Below, in pieces: positions 1-6,218 of a stretch of 9,754 nt of DNA. The notes below the pieces were generated by a model, which was not told the origin of the DNA, made no database searches, and worked only from the letters and a program-made list of their open reading frames with translations. The stretch covers positions 1-9,754 of the forward strand of contig JAUWHT010000358.1 of assembly GCA_030605745.1 (NCBI GenBank), written 5' to 3'. Within the stretch, counting starts at the first letter, position 1; every line of letters begins with the position of its first letter. This stretch comes from Pirellulales bacterium (GTDB lineage Bacteria > Planctomycetota > Planctomycetia > Pirellulales > Thermoguttaceae). The position numbers were made by a program, and so were the translations under genes.

Positions 1-98
1 CGCGTACCTGCCCACATCCCCCCCCGAACTGGTGTTTTTGCAGCACCGAGAGCCCGAGCCGGAGCCTGTACTTGTTTTCCCGGCTCTCGTGGAAAATC
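1..98. other. Short stretch downstream of pilM, no gene supported
   Basis: This lies beyond the palindrome that follows pilM and runs to the window edge. On the minus strand there is an ATG at 17-15, just after a run of eight G (complement of C 18-25), which could begin a further gene of the pilus locus, but only five codons are visible. A GTG at 46-44 also opens a frame to the edge. Neither can be judged from so little sequence, and no promoter or RNA gene is apparent. Confidence 0.3.
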
Positions 99-132
99 CG
101 TTTAGCCGCCGGGCAAGCCCGGCGGCTAAACG
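99..132 (-). terminator. Perfect 16-bp palindrome after pilM, possible terminator
   Basis: Bases 99-114 pair perfectly with 117-132 around a two-base AA loop (arm CGTTTAGCCGCCGGGC). The stem begins one base after the pilM stop codon. On the minus strand it is followed by GATTTTCC, so the T-run is short (four T) and offset. The hairpin is strong enough to end or protect the pilM transcript. Because it is symmetrical it could act on either strand. It may equally be a copy of a dispersed genomic palindrome; only a genome search would tell. Confidence 0.5.
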
Positions 133-133
133 A

Positions 134-2143
134 CTACTCTTTCTCTTCGCGTTGTTCGGTTTCTTGTTTTTCGGTCTTCTCGTGCCGCTCGCTAGGCGTT
201 GTCGGTATCCAGCAGAAGTGGACGACGAAGTCGAACCGTCGCAAGGCGACAGTGTTTCCTGCCGTCGCGGTACGCATACCGCCGCCCGCCTCCGGCGCTT
301 CAGGCGCCGGGTCCTCGTTAGGATTGGTTACCCATTGCTCTACGACTTTTTGTGGATCGACCAGTACCGGGTAGCCGATGCCCAGTTCCTTGGCCAAAAC
401 TGACTCTACTCCTTTCCGGTCGCCGGTGGGCAGGATCAGCTTGGCATTATGCAGGTTTTTGATCAGTGTTTCGCGGACGTACTGGGCACTCTGGAGCCCG
501 CCCGCCTCCTTCAGGTTGTGGTAATGGTATCCTTCCAGGCAGATCACCCAACCCGGCCCGGTTGGGCCTTCCACGTCTTCTTCCGGCGGCTGGTACCACT
601 GTTTCACACCCGCATACCACTGCGACAGGTCCTCCAGGTATTGGCACTCCAGGTTCCTGATGTGCAGTTCGTTGCGTTTGGCGATTCTCTTGGGTCGTTT
701 GCCGGGGGGATCGTGCGGCAGACACTCATTGATTGTGCGGAGCAATTCCAGCCACAGAACCCGCCCTTCGACGTTGCCCACCAGGTTGTCGCCAATCTCC
801 TTGATTGCCCCGAACTTGTCCATGGCCTGTTGCTTGCCGTCGCGGTACTGTTTACCCTCGGTGGCCCTGGTGCCGGCCGCGCCCTCGGCCGTTTGCCATT
901 TCTGCGCGTCCACGGAACTCAGTGCGCTGGAGAATGCGGCAAAACTGATAGCACAGGCCAGCAACAAAACCGCGGCGGCGGCAATCGCCCAGGGCTTCTT
1001 CTGACGCACCAGCCGGTCGCGGACGATCTCCTTCGGCAACAGGTTGGTCTGCAGCCCGCCTTTGCCCAACCCCTGGAGTGCCAGGCCATAACACACGCCG
1101 AAGCTGGGTAAGTTGTCTCTGAAGGCCGGCGCCGAGAGCACTTGCGACCCGCTGAGGGCCTGGAATTCCCCGACCCGTTCGACCTCGAAGCCCAGGCCCT
1201 GCAAGAGGTACCGCCGCAAGCCCGGCAGCTTCATAGCGTTGCCCAGCGCCACTACGCGGGTGATCTTCGCCGCCCGGTCAATGCTGGTGAAGTAACCGAT
1301 CGATCGCTGAACTTCGGTCAACAGGTCGCTGAATACCGGACGCATCGCCTGGAAGATCACCTTGGGGTCCACCGTAGCGGTAGCGTTGCGCTTCAGATGT
1401 TCCGCCTTGGCAAAGGTGAGCTTCAACTCCTTCGTCAGGGCCTTCGTAAAGTGGTTGCCGCCTAATGGAATGCTTCGCTGCCATACGCGGTATCCATTAG
1501 TCACTATCAGGTCGGTGGAATCTGTTCCCAGGGAGAGGACGGCAACGGAGTCAGGTGGATTGTCGGGATCGTATTCATCGGCCGGCGGTAGGTCGTGCAA
1601 CTGGTCGAACAGCAAGTAGTTGTACAACGCCAGCGGCGTGAGTTGCACGTAGTCGACCCCAATGCTCGCCTTTTCAAACGGCTCCAAGGCGCGAAACACA
1701 GCATCGCGCTTCATCGCAAACAGGCCGATCTCCGTCTCCAGTGCAAAACCTTCTTCCTCGCTGCCGCCACCCATCCGCTGGTAGTCCCAAATCACGTCGT
1801 TCAGGTCGAAGGGTATCTGCTGTCGGGCTTCGTATCGGACGATGTCGGGGATTTTCTTCGCTTCCACCGGCGGCAACTTGATAAACCGGGCTAACCCGCT
1901 TTGGCCCGACACGCAAATCGCCACCCGGTCGCCTCGCACTGTATTCCGCGAAAGGAACTGCTTAAGCGCGTCGCCGACCAGTTCTTCCGGATCGGCGCCG
2001 GGCTGGCTGAGCATCTTCGGATACTCGATGTAGTCGAACGCTTCGGCTACGATCCGATCCTCGCGCTCGTGTGCCCGGCATCGCAGCGCCTTCAGCGCGC
2101 ATTGACCGATATCAATTCCCCAAACGGCGTCGCTTCTGGCCAT
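134..2143 (-). CDS. pilM: Type IV pilus assembly protein PilM fused to a PilN-like domain
   Basis: The 669-residue product begins as an actin-like PilM of the FtsA/PilM type: a phosphate-binding motif GIDIG at about residues 9-13, a second nucleotide-site motif LSLGTDSTDLIV at about 204-215, and ALGNAMKLPGL at about 299-309. PilM normally ends near 350 residues. Here the chain continues with TNLLP at 366-370, which resembles the INLLP motif at the N-terminus of PilN that docks into PilM. A transmembrane helix follows at about 385-404, then a charged helical stretch, a PilN-like VLWLELLRTINECLP segment at about 462-476, a second PilN-like part (about 531-570), an Ala/Pro/Glu-rich linker (about 612-622), a strand at 634-648 and a charged tail. 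PilM and PilN form the inner-membrane platform of type IV pilus or secretion machinery. I chose ATG 2143 because it puts GIDIG close to the N-terminus and has GAGG nine bases upstream. A TTG at 2236 in the same frame would add 31 residues unlike the family. Confidence 0.88.
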   Translation of the reverse strand: MARSDAVWGIDIGQCALKALRCRAHEREDRIVAEAFDYIEYPKMLSQPGADPEELVGDALKQFLSRNTVRGDRVAICVSGQSGLARFIKLPPVEAKKIPDIVRYEARQQIPFDLNDVIWDYQRMGGGSEEEGFALETEIGLFAMKRDAVFRALEPFEKASIGVDYVQLTPLALYNYLLFDQLHDLPPADEYDPDNPPDSVAVLSLGTDSTDLIVTNGYRVWQRSIPLGGNHFTKALTKELKLTFAKAEHLKRNATATVDPKVIFQAMRPVFSDLLTEVQRSIGYFTSIDRAAKITRVVALGNAMKLPGLRRYLLQGLGFEVERVGEFQALSGSQVLSAPAFRDNLPSFGVCYGLALQGLGKGGLQTNLLPKEIVRDRLVRQKKPWAIAAAAVLLLACAISFAAFSSALSSVDAQKWQTAEGAAGTRATEGKQYRDGKQQAMDKFGAIKEIGDNLVGNVEGRVLWLELLRTINECLPHDPPGKRPKRIAKRNELHIRNLECQYLEDLSQWYAGVKQWYQPPEEDVEGPTGPGWVICLEGYHYHNLKEAGGLQSAQYVRETLIKNLHNAKLILPTGDRKGVESVLAKELGIGYPVLVDPQKVVEQWVTNPNEDPAPEAPEAGGGMRTATAGNTVALRRFDFVVHFCWIPTTPSERHEKTEKQETEQREEKE

Positions 2144-2276
2144 AGTGCAACACCTCTTCGATTCCAGTCCAACCCGTCGCGTAGAACCGGCAATTCCCCG
2201 TTCCTGGCAGCCCCAGGCCCGAGACTGGCCCATCAAGAAATGAGCGTCGTAGGGTTGCCTACCTCTCTATACGTAA

Positions 2277-2304
2277 TTTATCCTCGCTGGTTGGGGTTTG
2301 TCAA
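2277..2304 (-). promoter_or_regulatory. Candidate sigma-70-type promoter for pilM
   Basis: On the minus strand there is a perfect -35 hexamer TTGACA (2304-2299), a 16-base spacer, and GATAAA (2282-2277), which matches the -10 consensus at four of six positions. One base further on, ATAAAT is an alternative with a 17-base spacer. Transcription would start near 2270 and read into pilM. It lies in the only sizeable gap between apbE and pilM, which suggests pilM is transcribed separately from the nqr-apbE unit. The call rests on sequence match alone. Confidence 0.55.
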
Positions 2305-2313
2305 TCAGTATTT

Positions 2314-2338
2314 CAGTCATCAGGTCATCAGATGACTG
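2314..2338. promoter_or_regulatory. Inverted repeat upstream of the pilM promoter, possible operator
   Basis: CAGTCATC (2314-2321) is matched by GATGACTG (2331-2338). A tighter overlapping palindrome, GTCATC-A-GATGAC, lies at 2324-2336. The repeats sit about 10-35 bases upstream of the -35 hexamer, where an activator would normally bind. No regulator family can be named from this sequence. Confidence 0.3.
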
Positions 2339-2407
2339 GCCACCACACCCAAGACCCCCGCTTACCCCCCCGCAGGCATGGCCCAGTCTGCGGTGCTTTT
2401 GGTCGGG

Positions 2408-3517
2408 TCAACGCTTGCTGGCGTGTAGGATGGTCATTCCGACGACCTGCCCAAAGCGGCTGTCTGGCCGCGCTAATACACTCTTCAAACCTGGACTCAC
2501 CTTCTCAACAAACCCGGCACCGCTTTTGACGAGGAAAAGCGCGGGCAGCGATTGTTGCAGTGCCAGCTCGTAACCGGCCTTGGGCCCTAATACCATCAGC
2601 GCGGTCGCCAGGGCATCGGCCCGCATGCAGCGGGAATCGAGCACCGTGACCGACGCCAGCTTGTGAGAGATGGGCTTTCCCGACCTCGGGTCGATAATGT
2701 GCGAATAGCGGATGTCGTTCTGCTCGAAGTAATTGCGGTAGTCGCCCGAGGTCGCCATTGCACCGTGTACCAGTGGAACGGTTCTCTGAATCGCTCTCGC
2801 GTCGGCAAGCGGGGCTTCAATCGCCACGTTCCAGGGCTTCCCGCGCTGATTGCAGCCTTTCACCCTGAGATCGCCTCCGACGTCGACAAAATAATTTTCG
2901 ATTCCGCGGCATTCCAGGTGCTCGGCAATCTGATCGACTGCGAAGCCCTTGGCAATGCCCGACAGGTCGATACACAGTCCCGGCCGTTTCTTCCGCACGG
3001 CCGGCGGCGAGAGGCGCACTTCGATGTTGTGAAAGCCGACGTTGCTCTTGGCTCGTGTGATTTCTTCGGGCGACGGGATGCGGTCGGGAAGGTCCTTATC
3101 CGGGCCGAAATGCCACAGGTTCACCAGCGGGCCAATGGTGATGTCGAACGCGCCGCCGGTGAGTTGCCCGATTCGGACCGCTTCGCCAATGACACGAGCC
3201 ATTTCGTGGGATACGCTGAACCACTCGGTGTCGGCAAACCGATTCAGACGCGAAAGCTCCGAGTCCGGATCGTACGTGGACATTAGAGCATCGATGTGGT
3301 CGAGCTTCCGTTCAATCTCCTGCCTGATCGTCTCGGGATCGACGCCGGTCGGCAGGTCCACCAGCTTGACCGTATAGCGGGTGCCCATGGTCGGGCCGGA
3401 GAAAGTCGTCAACCGTTGCGGCGTGCTTGGGGCAAGGCGGCTGCACGCAGAGCAGCACAGGCCCAAGCACAGTGCGACTCCGCACCGGCAAAACGAGTTC
3501 CGGAAAGGCGTGTTCAC
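2408..3517 (-). CDS. apbE: FAD:protein FMN transferase (ApbE), predicted lipoprotein
   Basis: ApbE moves FMN from FAD onto a threonine or serine of target proteins outside the cytoplasm; here the obvious targets are NqrB and NqrC, encoded upstream on the same strand. Counting from GTG 3517 (369 residues), family motifs in order are GPTMGT (41-46), GGAFDITIGPL (about 121-132), IDLSGIAKG (183-191), VDVGGD (211-216), ATSGDYRNYF (255-264), HIIDPRSG (273-280) and ADALATALMVLG (300-311) with the metal-binding and catalytic-region Asp301 and Thr305. Arg7 and Arg11, a hydrophobic stretch and CSAC at 22-25 look like a lipoprotein signal with Cys25 lipidated. The start is uncertain. ATG 3556 and GTG 3580 are in frame but lie in the core of an inverted-repeat element, and GTG 3517 is itself in that element's arm. 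No clear ribosome binding site supports any of the three. I prefer 3517 because it gives a normal signal peptide. Confidence 0.9.
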   Translation of the reverse strand: MNTPFRNSFCRCGVALCLGLCCSACSRLAPSTPQRLTTFSGPTMGTRYTVKLVDLPTGVDPETIRQEIERKLDHIDALMSTYDPDSELSRLNRFADTEWFSVSHEMARVIGEAVRIGQLTGGAFDITIGPLVNLWHFGPDKDLPDRIPSPEEITRAKSNVGFHNIEVRLSPPAVRKKRPGLCIDLSGIAKGFAVDQIAEHLECRGIENYFVDVGGDLRVKGCNQRGKPWNVAIEAPLADARAIQRTVPLVHGAMATSGDYRNYFEQNDIRYSHIIDPRSGKPISHKLASVTVLDSRCMRADALATALMVLGPKAGYELALQQSLPALFLVKSGAGFVEKVSPGLKSVLARPDSRFGQVVGMTILHASKR

Positions 3518-3625
3518 CACGGAGACACGGAGGACACGGAGATTAAGATTGGTCATTGTAACTACTTTATTGCAGATCACATTTCAGTCTTCACGTCCTC
3601 CGTGACCTCCGTGTCTCCGTGGTGA
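3514..3625. repeat. Inverted-repeat element copy 1 (nqrF-apbE junction)
   Basis: The arms 3514-3541 and 3598-3625 are 28 bases long and complementary except for one position (A in GGACACGG, T in GGTCACGG). Each arm is made of short tandem units related to ACACGGAG. The 56-base core is AT-rich compared with the flanking genes. The element begins 16 bases after the nqrF stop codon and runs into the 5' end of apbE. RNA from this stretch could fold into a long hairpin that stops transcription in part or protects nqrF mRNA. It shares its arms with the copy at 4898-4968. I see no transposase and no clear target-site duplication. Confidence 0.85.
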
Positions 3626-3641
3626 GTATAGCGTTTTGGTA

Positions 3642-4871
3642 TTACGTGCCGAAATCGTCAAAGGCGATGTTTTCTTCTTCGACCCCCAGGTCGTCCAGGA
3701 GCTTGATCACCGCGTCGTTCATCAGGGGAGGGCCGCAGAAATAGTATTCACAATCCTCGGGCGCGGGATGGTCCTTGAGGTACTGGTCGTAGAGCATCTG
3801 GTGGATGAATCCGGTCAGGCCGGTCCAGTTATCTCCGGGTAGCGGCTCGGAAAGCGCCAAATGCCAGGTGAAGTTTGGATTGGTCTTCTGAAGCTCGTCG
3901 AACTGCTCCGCATAGAACACCTCACAAAGGCTTCGCGCCCCGTACCAGTAGGAGATTTTCCTGTCGGGCCGGAGGCGTTTGAGCAGATCGAAGATATGCG
4001 AGCGAAGCGGCGCCATTCCGGCCCCGCCGCCAATGTAGATCATTTCCGCCTCGGTATCCTTGACGAAGAACTCGCCGTAGGGCCCCGAGATGGTGACCCG
4101 GTCTCCCGGTTTGAGATTGAAGATGTACGAGGACACGACACCGGGCAGGACCTTGGGCTTCTCCGGCGGTGGGGTGGCAATGCGGACGTTGAGCTTGATG
4201 AGCCCCTTCTCCTCGGGGTAGTTGGCCATTGAGTAGGCCCGGACCATCGGCTCCCGCACGACGGACGTGTAGCGCCACACGTCGTGCTTGTCCCACTCGT
4301 CGCGGTACTCGGGCTCGATCTGGAAGTCCTTGAAGTTGAGCCTGTGCGGCGGGCATTCTATTTGGATGTATCCGCCGGCGCGGAAGTCGACGTCCTCGCC
4401 CGGTGGAAGCTCAAGCACCAACTCCTTGATGAACGTGGCAACGTTCCGGTTGGAGCGGACCGTGCACTGCCACTTCTTGACTTCGAGGTATTCCGGGGGG
4501 ACTTCGATTTCCATGTCCTGCTTGACGGGCACCTGGCAGCCGAGCCGGACGCCTTCGCGAATCTCGCGCCGGGTCATGAAGCCGCGCTCGGTGGGCAGGA
4601 TGTCCCCGCCGCCCTTGAGGACCTTCAGCTTGCACTGTCCGCAGGTTGCCTGTCCTCCACAGGCGGAGGGAATGTATATCTTCTTCTCGGCCAGCGCAAC
4701 GTATAGCTTTCCGCCGGCGGGAACAGAGATCGTTTTCTCGGGGTCCTGGTTGATGACAATGGTCACCTGGCCGCCGGGAACCAGCCTGAACCTGGCCAGA
4801 AGGATCAGCAGCACTAAGGCCAACACAATGGCCGTAATCATCACCACGCCAAGTGCGATTTCAATAAACAC
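3642..4871 (-). CDS. nqrF: Na+-translocating NADH:quinone reductase subunit F
   Basis: NqrF is the entry point for electrons: it oxidises NADH and passes electrons through FAD and a 2Fe-2S cluster to the rest of the complex. The 409-residue product (Vibrio NqrF is about 408) has one N-terminal transmembrane helix (about 3-26), a ferredoxin domain with cluster ligands Cys71, Cys77, Cys80 and Cys112, the FAD motif RAYSMA at 211-216, the NADH-binding GGGAGMAPLR at 281-290 and CGPPLMND from 379. The family's usual ending, DDFG followed by one residue, is kept. I chose GTG 4871 because a perfect AGGAGG (4883-4878) lies six bases upstream. The in-frame GTG at 4889 would precede that site and add six residues, YRRRT included, unlike other NqrF. 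Unlike nqrA-E this gene is not coupled to its upstream neighbour: 110 bases with an inverted-repeat element separate it from nqrE, and its strong ribosome binding site may compensate. Confidence 0.97.
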   Translation of the reverse strand: MFIEIALGVVMITAIVLALVLLILLARFRLVPGGQVTIVINQDPEKTISVPAGGKLYVALAEKKIYIPSACGGQATCGQCKLKVLKGGGDILPTERGFMTRREIREGVRLGCQVPVKQDMEIEVPPEYLEVKKWQCTVRSNRNVATFIKELVLELPPGEDVDFRAGGYIQIECPPHRLNFKDFQIEPEYRDEWDKHDVWRYTSVVREPMVRAYSMANYPEEKGLIKLNVRIATPPPEKPKVLPGVVSSYIFNLKPGDRVTISGPYGEFFVKDTEAEMIYIGGGAGMAPLRSHIFDLLKRLRPDRKISYWYGARSLCEVFYAEQFDELQKTNPNFTWHLALSEPLPGDNWTGLTGFIHQMLYDQYLKDHPAPEDCEYYFCGPPLMNDAVIKLLDDLGVEEENIAFDDFGT

Positions 4872-4877
4872 GGTGCG

Positions 4878-4883
4878 CCTCCT
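4878..4883 (-). promoter_or_regulatory. Strong ribosome binding site that fixes the nqrF start
   Basis: AGGAGG on the minus strand, six bases before GTG 4871. It is the best Shine-Dalgarno match in the window and decides between GTG 4871 and the longer GTG 4889 start. Confidence 0.8.
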
Positions 4884-4897
4884 GTACACTTATATGC

Positions 4898-4968
4898 ACC
4901 ACGGAGACACGGAGGTCACGGAGCGTAACATTAATCATTTTTCTCCGTGTCCTCCGTGTCTCCGTGGT
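4898..4968. repeat. Inverted-repeat element copy 2 (nqrE-nqrF junction)
   Basis: The arms 4898-4923 and 4943-4968 (26 bases) are complementary with one mismatch, at the same arm position as in the copy at 3514-3625. The core is only 19 bases and AT-rich. The element starts 13 bases after the nqrE stop codon and ends before the nqrF ribosome binding site. The A/T variant lies on opposite arms in the two copies, so this copy is inverted relative to the other. Its hairpin in the mRNA would separate the nqrABCDE part from nqrF. Confidence 0.85.
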
Positions 4969-4981
4969 ATTTTCCTCGGCA

Positions 4982-5593
4982 CTAAAGCTGGATTCCAGAA
5001 AAACACATAAACGCCAACGCAATCAGGCCCACCGTAATAAACGTGATACCGAGTCCTTTTAGGCCGTCGGGTACGTGGCTGTATTTCATTTTCTCGCGGA
5101 TCGCGGCCAGTGCCATGATGGCGATCGCCCAGCCGACGCCCGTTCCCAGTCCGTAAGTCACACTCTCGGCGAAATTGTAATCCCGCTCGACCATGAACAG
5201 CGAACCGCCCAGGATCGCGCAGTTGACGGTGATAAGCGGCAGGAAGATGCCCAGCGCGTTGTAAAGGGCCGGAAAGTACTTATCCAAGGTCATTTCCAGG
5301 ATTTGCACCATTGCCGCAATCACGCCGATGTAGCTGATCAGGACCAGGAACGAGAGATCGGTGTCGGCCAGTCCCAGCCAGGAAAGGGCGCCTTCTTTCA
5401 GCACGTAGTTGTAGATCAGGTTATTGAGCGGAACGGTGATTGTCTGCACGACGATCACGGCAATTCCCAGCCCGGTCGCGGTTTCCACCCTCTTGGAAAC
5501 GGCAAGGAAAGTGCACATCCCCAGGAAGAACGCCAGGGCCAGGTTCTCGATGAAGATCGACTTGACGAGCAGACTCAAGTAGTGTTCGAGCAT
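4982..5593 (-). CDS. nqrE: Na+-translocating NADH:quinone reductase subunit E
   Basis: NqrE is a small integral membrane subunit that, with NqrD, forms the core through which electrons cross the membrane. The 203-residue product matches the usual length of about 200 and is almost entirely hydrophobic, with about six membrane segments. Two family-conserved cysteines are present: Cys27 in FLGMCTFLAVSK and Cys125 in ITVNCAILGG. In the Vibrio enzyme the equivalent residues, with two from NqrD, bind an intramembrane iron centre. ATG 5593 starts one base after the nqrD stop, so coupling to nqrD is likely. NqrE and NqrD are paralogues and also resemble RnfA and RnfE. The neighbouring nqrA and nqrF settle the assignment to Nqr, not Rnf. 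Confidence 0.97.
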   Translation of the reverse strand: MLEHYLSLLVKSIFIENLALAFFLGMCTFLAVSKRVETATGLGIAVIVVQTITVPLNNLIYNYVLKEGALSWLGLADTDLSFLVLISYIGVIAAMVQILEMTLDKYFPALYNALGIFLPLITVNCAILGGSLFMVERDYNFAESVTYGLGTGVGWAIAIMALAAIREKMKYSHVPDGLKGLGITFITVGLIALAFMCFSGIQL

Positions 5594-5594
5594 G

Positions 5595-6218
5595 TCAGTG
5601 GTCCCTTTCGACTTGCTCGGGCTTCCAGGTCCTCAGTGCCCAGATGAACAACCCGATCAGGAAGAACGCACTTGGCGAGAGCAACAGCAGTCCATTTGCC
5701 GGGTACCATCCGCCGTTGGTGGTAAGCGGCAGGAGTTCATATCCCAGCAGTCTTCCCGATCCGAACAACTCGCGGACGATACCGACTGCCAGCAGCACGA
5801 GGCTGTAACCGATTGCATTGCCGATCCCGTCCAGCACGCTCAGGGCTACGCCGTTCTTCATGGCAAAGGCCTCCGCCCGGCCCATGATGATGCAGTTGGT
5901 GATTATCAGCCCCACAAACACGGAGAGCTGCTTGCTGATCTCGTAGGCATAAGCCTTTAGGAACTGATCCACGAGAATCACCAGCGACGCGATGATGGTC
6001 ATCTGTACGATCATCCGGATACTGGACGGGATGTGGTTGCGGATCAGGCTGACCGACAAGTTGGAGAACGTAATCACAAACAGCACGGCCAGGCACATGG
6101 TCACCGTGGTTTCCAGCTTTGTGGTGACCGCCAGCGCCGAGCAGATTCCCAGTACTCCCACCGCGATGGGGTTGTTTTTGAATATCGGATCGCACAGGGC
6201 TTCTCTTGCTCTACCCAT
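5595..6218 (-). CDS. nqrD: Na+-translocating NADH:quinone reductase subunit D
   Basis: This is the integral membrane partner of NqrE. The 207-residue product begins MGRAREALCDPIFKNNPIAV, in line with the short cytoplasmic N-terminus of the family, and has about six membrane segments. Conserved Cys26 (VLGICSALAVTTKLE) and Cys109 (LIITNCIIMGRAEAF) correspond to the iron-centre ligands known from Vibrio NqrD. I placed the start at ATG 6218, where AGGAG lies six bases upstream and the start overlaps the nqrC stop by 8 bases (ATGGGTAG). An ATG at 6266 is in frame but would add 16 residues inside the nqrC coding end with no family precedent that I know. The stop is one base before nqrE. Confidence 0.96.
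   Translation of the reverse strand: MGRAREALCDPIFKNNPIAVGVLGICSALAVTTKLETTVTMCLAVLFVITFSNLSVSLIRNHIPSSIRMIVQMTIIASLVILVDQFLKAYAYEISKQLSVFVGLIITNCIIMGRAEAFAMKNGVALSVLDGIGNAIGYSLVLLAVGIVRELFGSGRLLGYELLPLTTNGGWYPANGLLLLSPSAFFLIGLFIWALRTWKPEQVERDH

Larger units (their letters stand above)
2144..2407. other. apbE-pilM intergenic region
   Basis: This 264-base gap holds the pilM promoter and an inverted repeat upstream of it (listed separately). From the predicted start of transcription near 2270 there would be a leader of roughly 125 bases before the pilM ATG. I see no recognisable riboswitch or small RNA in it. Just downstream of apbE a weak hairpin is possible (CCGCAG at 2370-2375 with CTGCGG at 2388-2393), but on the minus strand a G-rich stretch follows it, not T, so it does not look like an intrinsic terminator. 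Plus-strand open frames here look like chance. Confidence 0.5.

Noticed and set aside
134..2236. Longer pilM start at TTG 2236 (or ATG 2233)
   Set aside because: It adds about 31 Cys/Arg-rich residues before the GIDIG motif, whereas ATG 2143 has GAGG upstream and fits the family N-terminus.
2370..2393. Hairpin CCGCAG...CTGCGG after apbE as an intrinsic terminator
   Set aside because: A six-base stem with a 12-base loop, followed on the minus strand by a G-run, not a T-run.
3381..3605. Plus-strand short frames with TTETRRTRR or HHGDTE-like peptides (also near 4900-5000)
   Set aside because: They are translations of the inverted-repeat arms. The repeat explains the peptide repeats, and there is no ribosome binding site or family similarity.
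3514..4968. CRISPR array from the repeated ACGGAG units
   Set aside because: Only two inverted-repeat loci over 1.4 kb with a gene between them; no regularly spaced direct repeats and no cas genes.
5075..5647. 190-codon plus-strand open frame opposite nqrE
   Set aside because: It lies antisense to a confidently identified gene, is rich in His/Gln/Arg as expected of reverse-complement membrane-protein codons, and has no recognisable domain.
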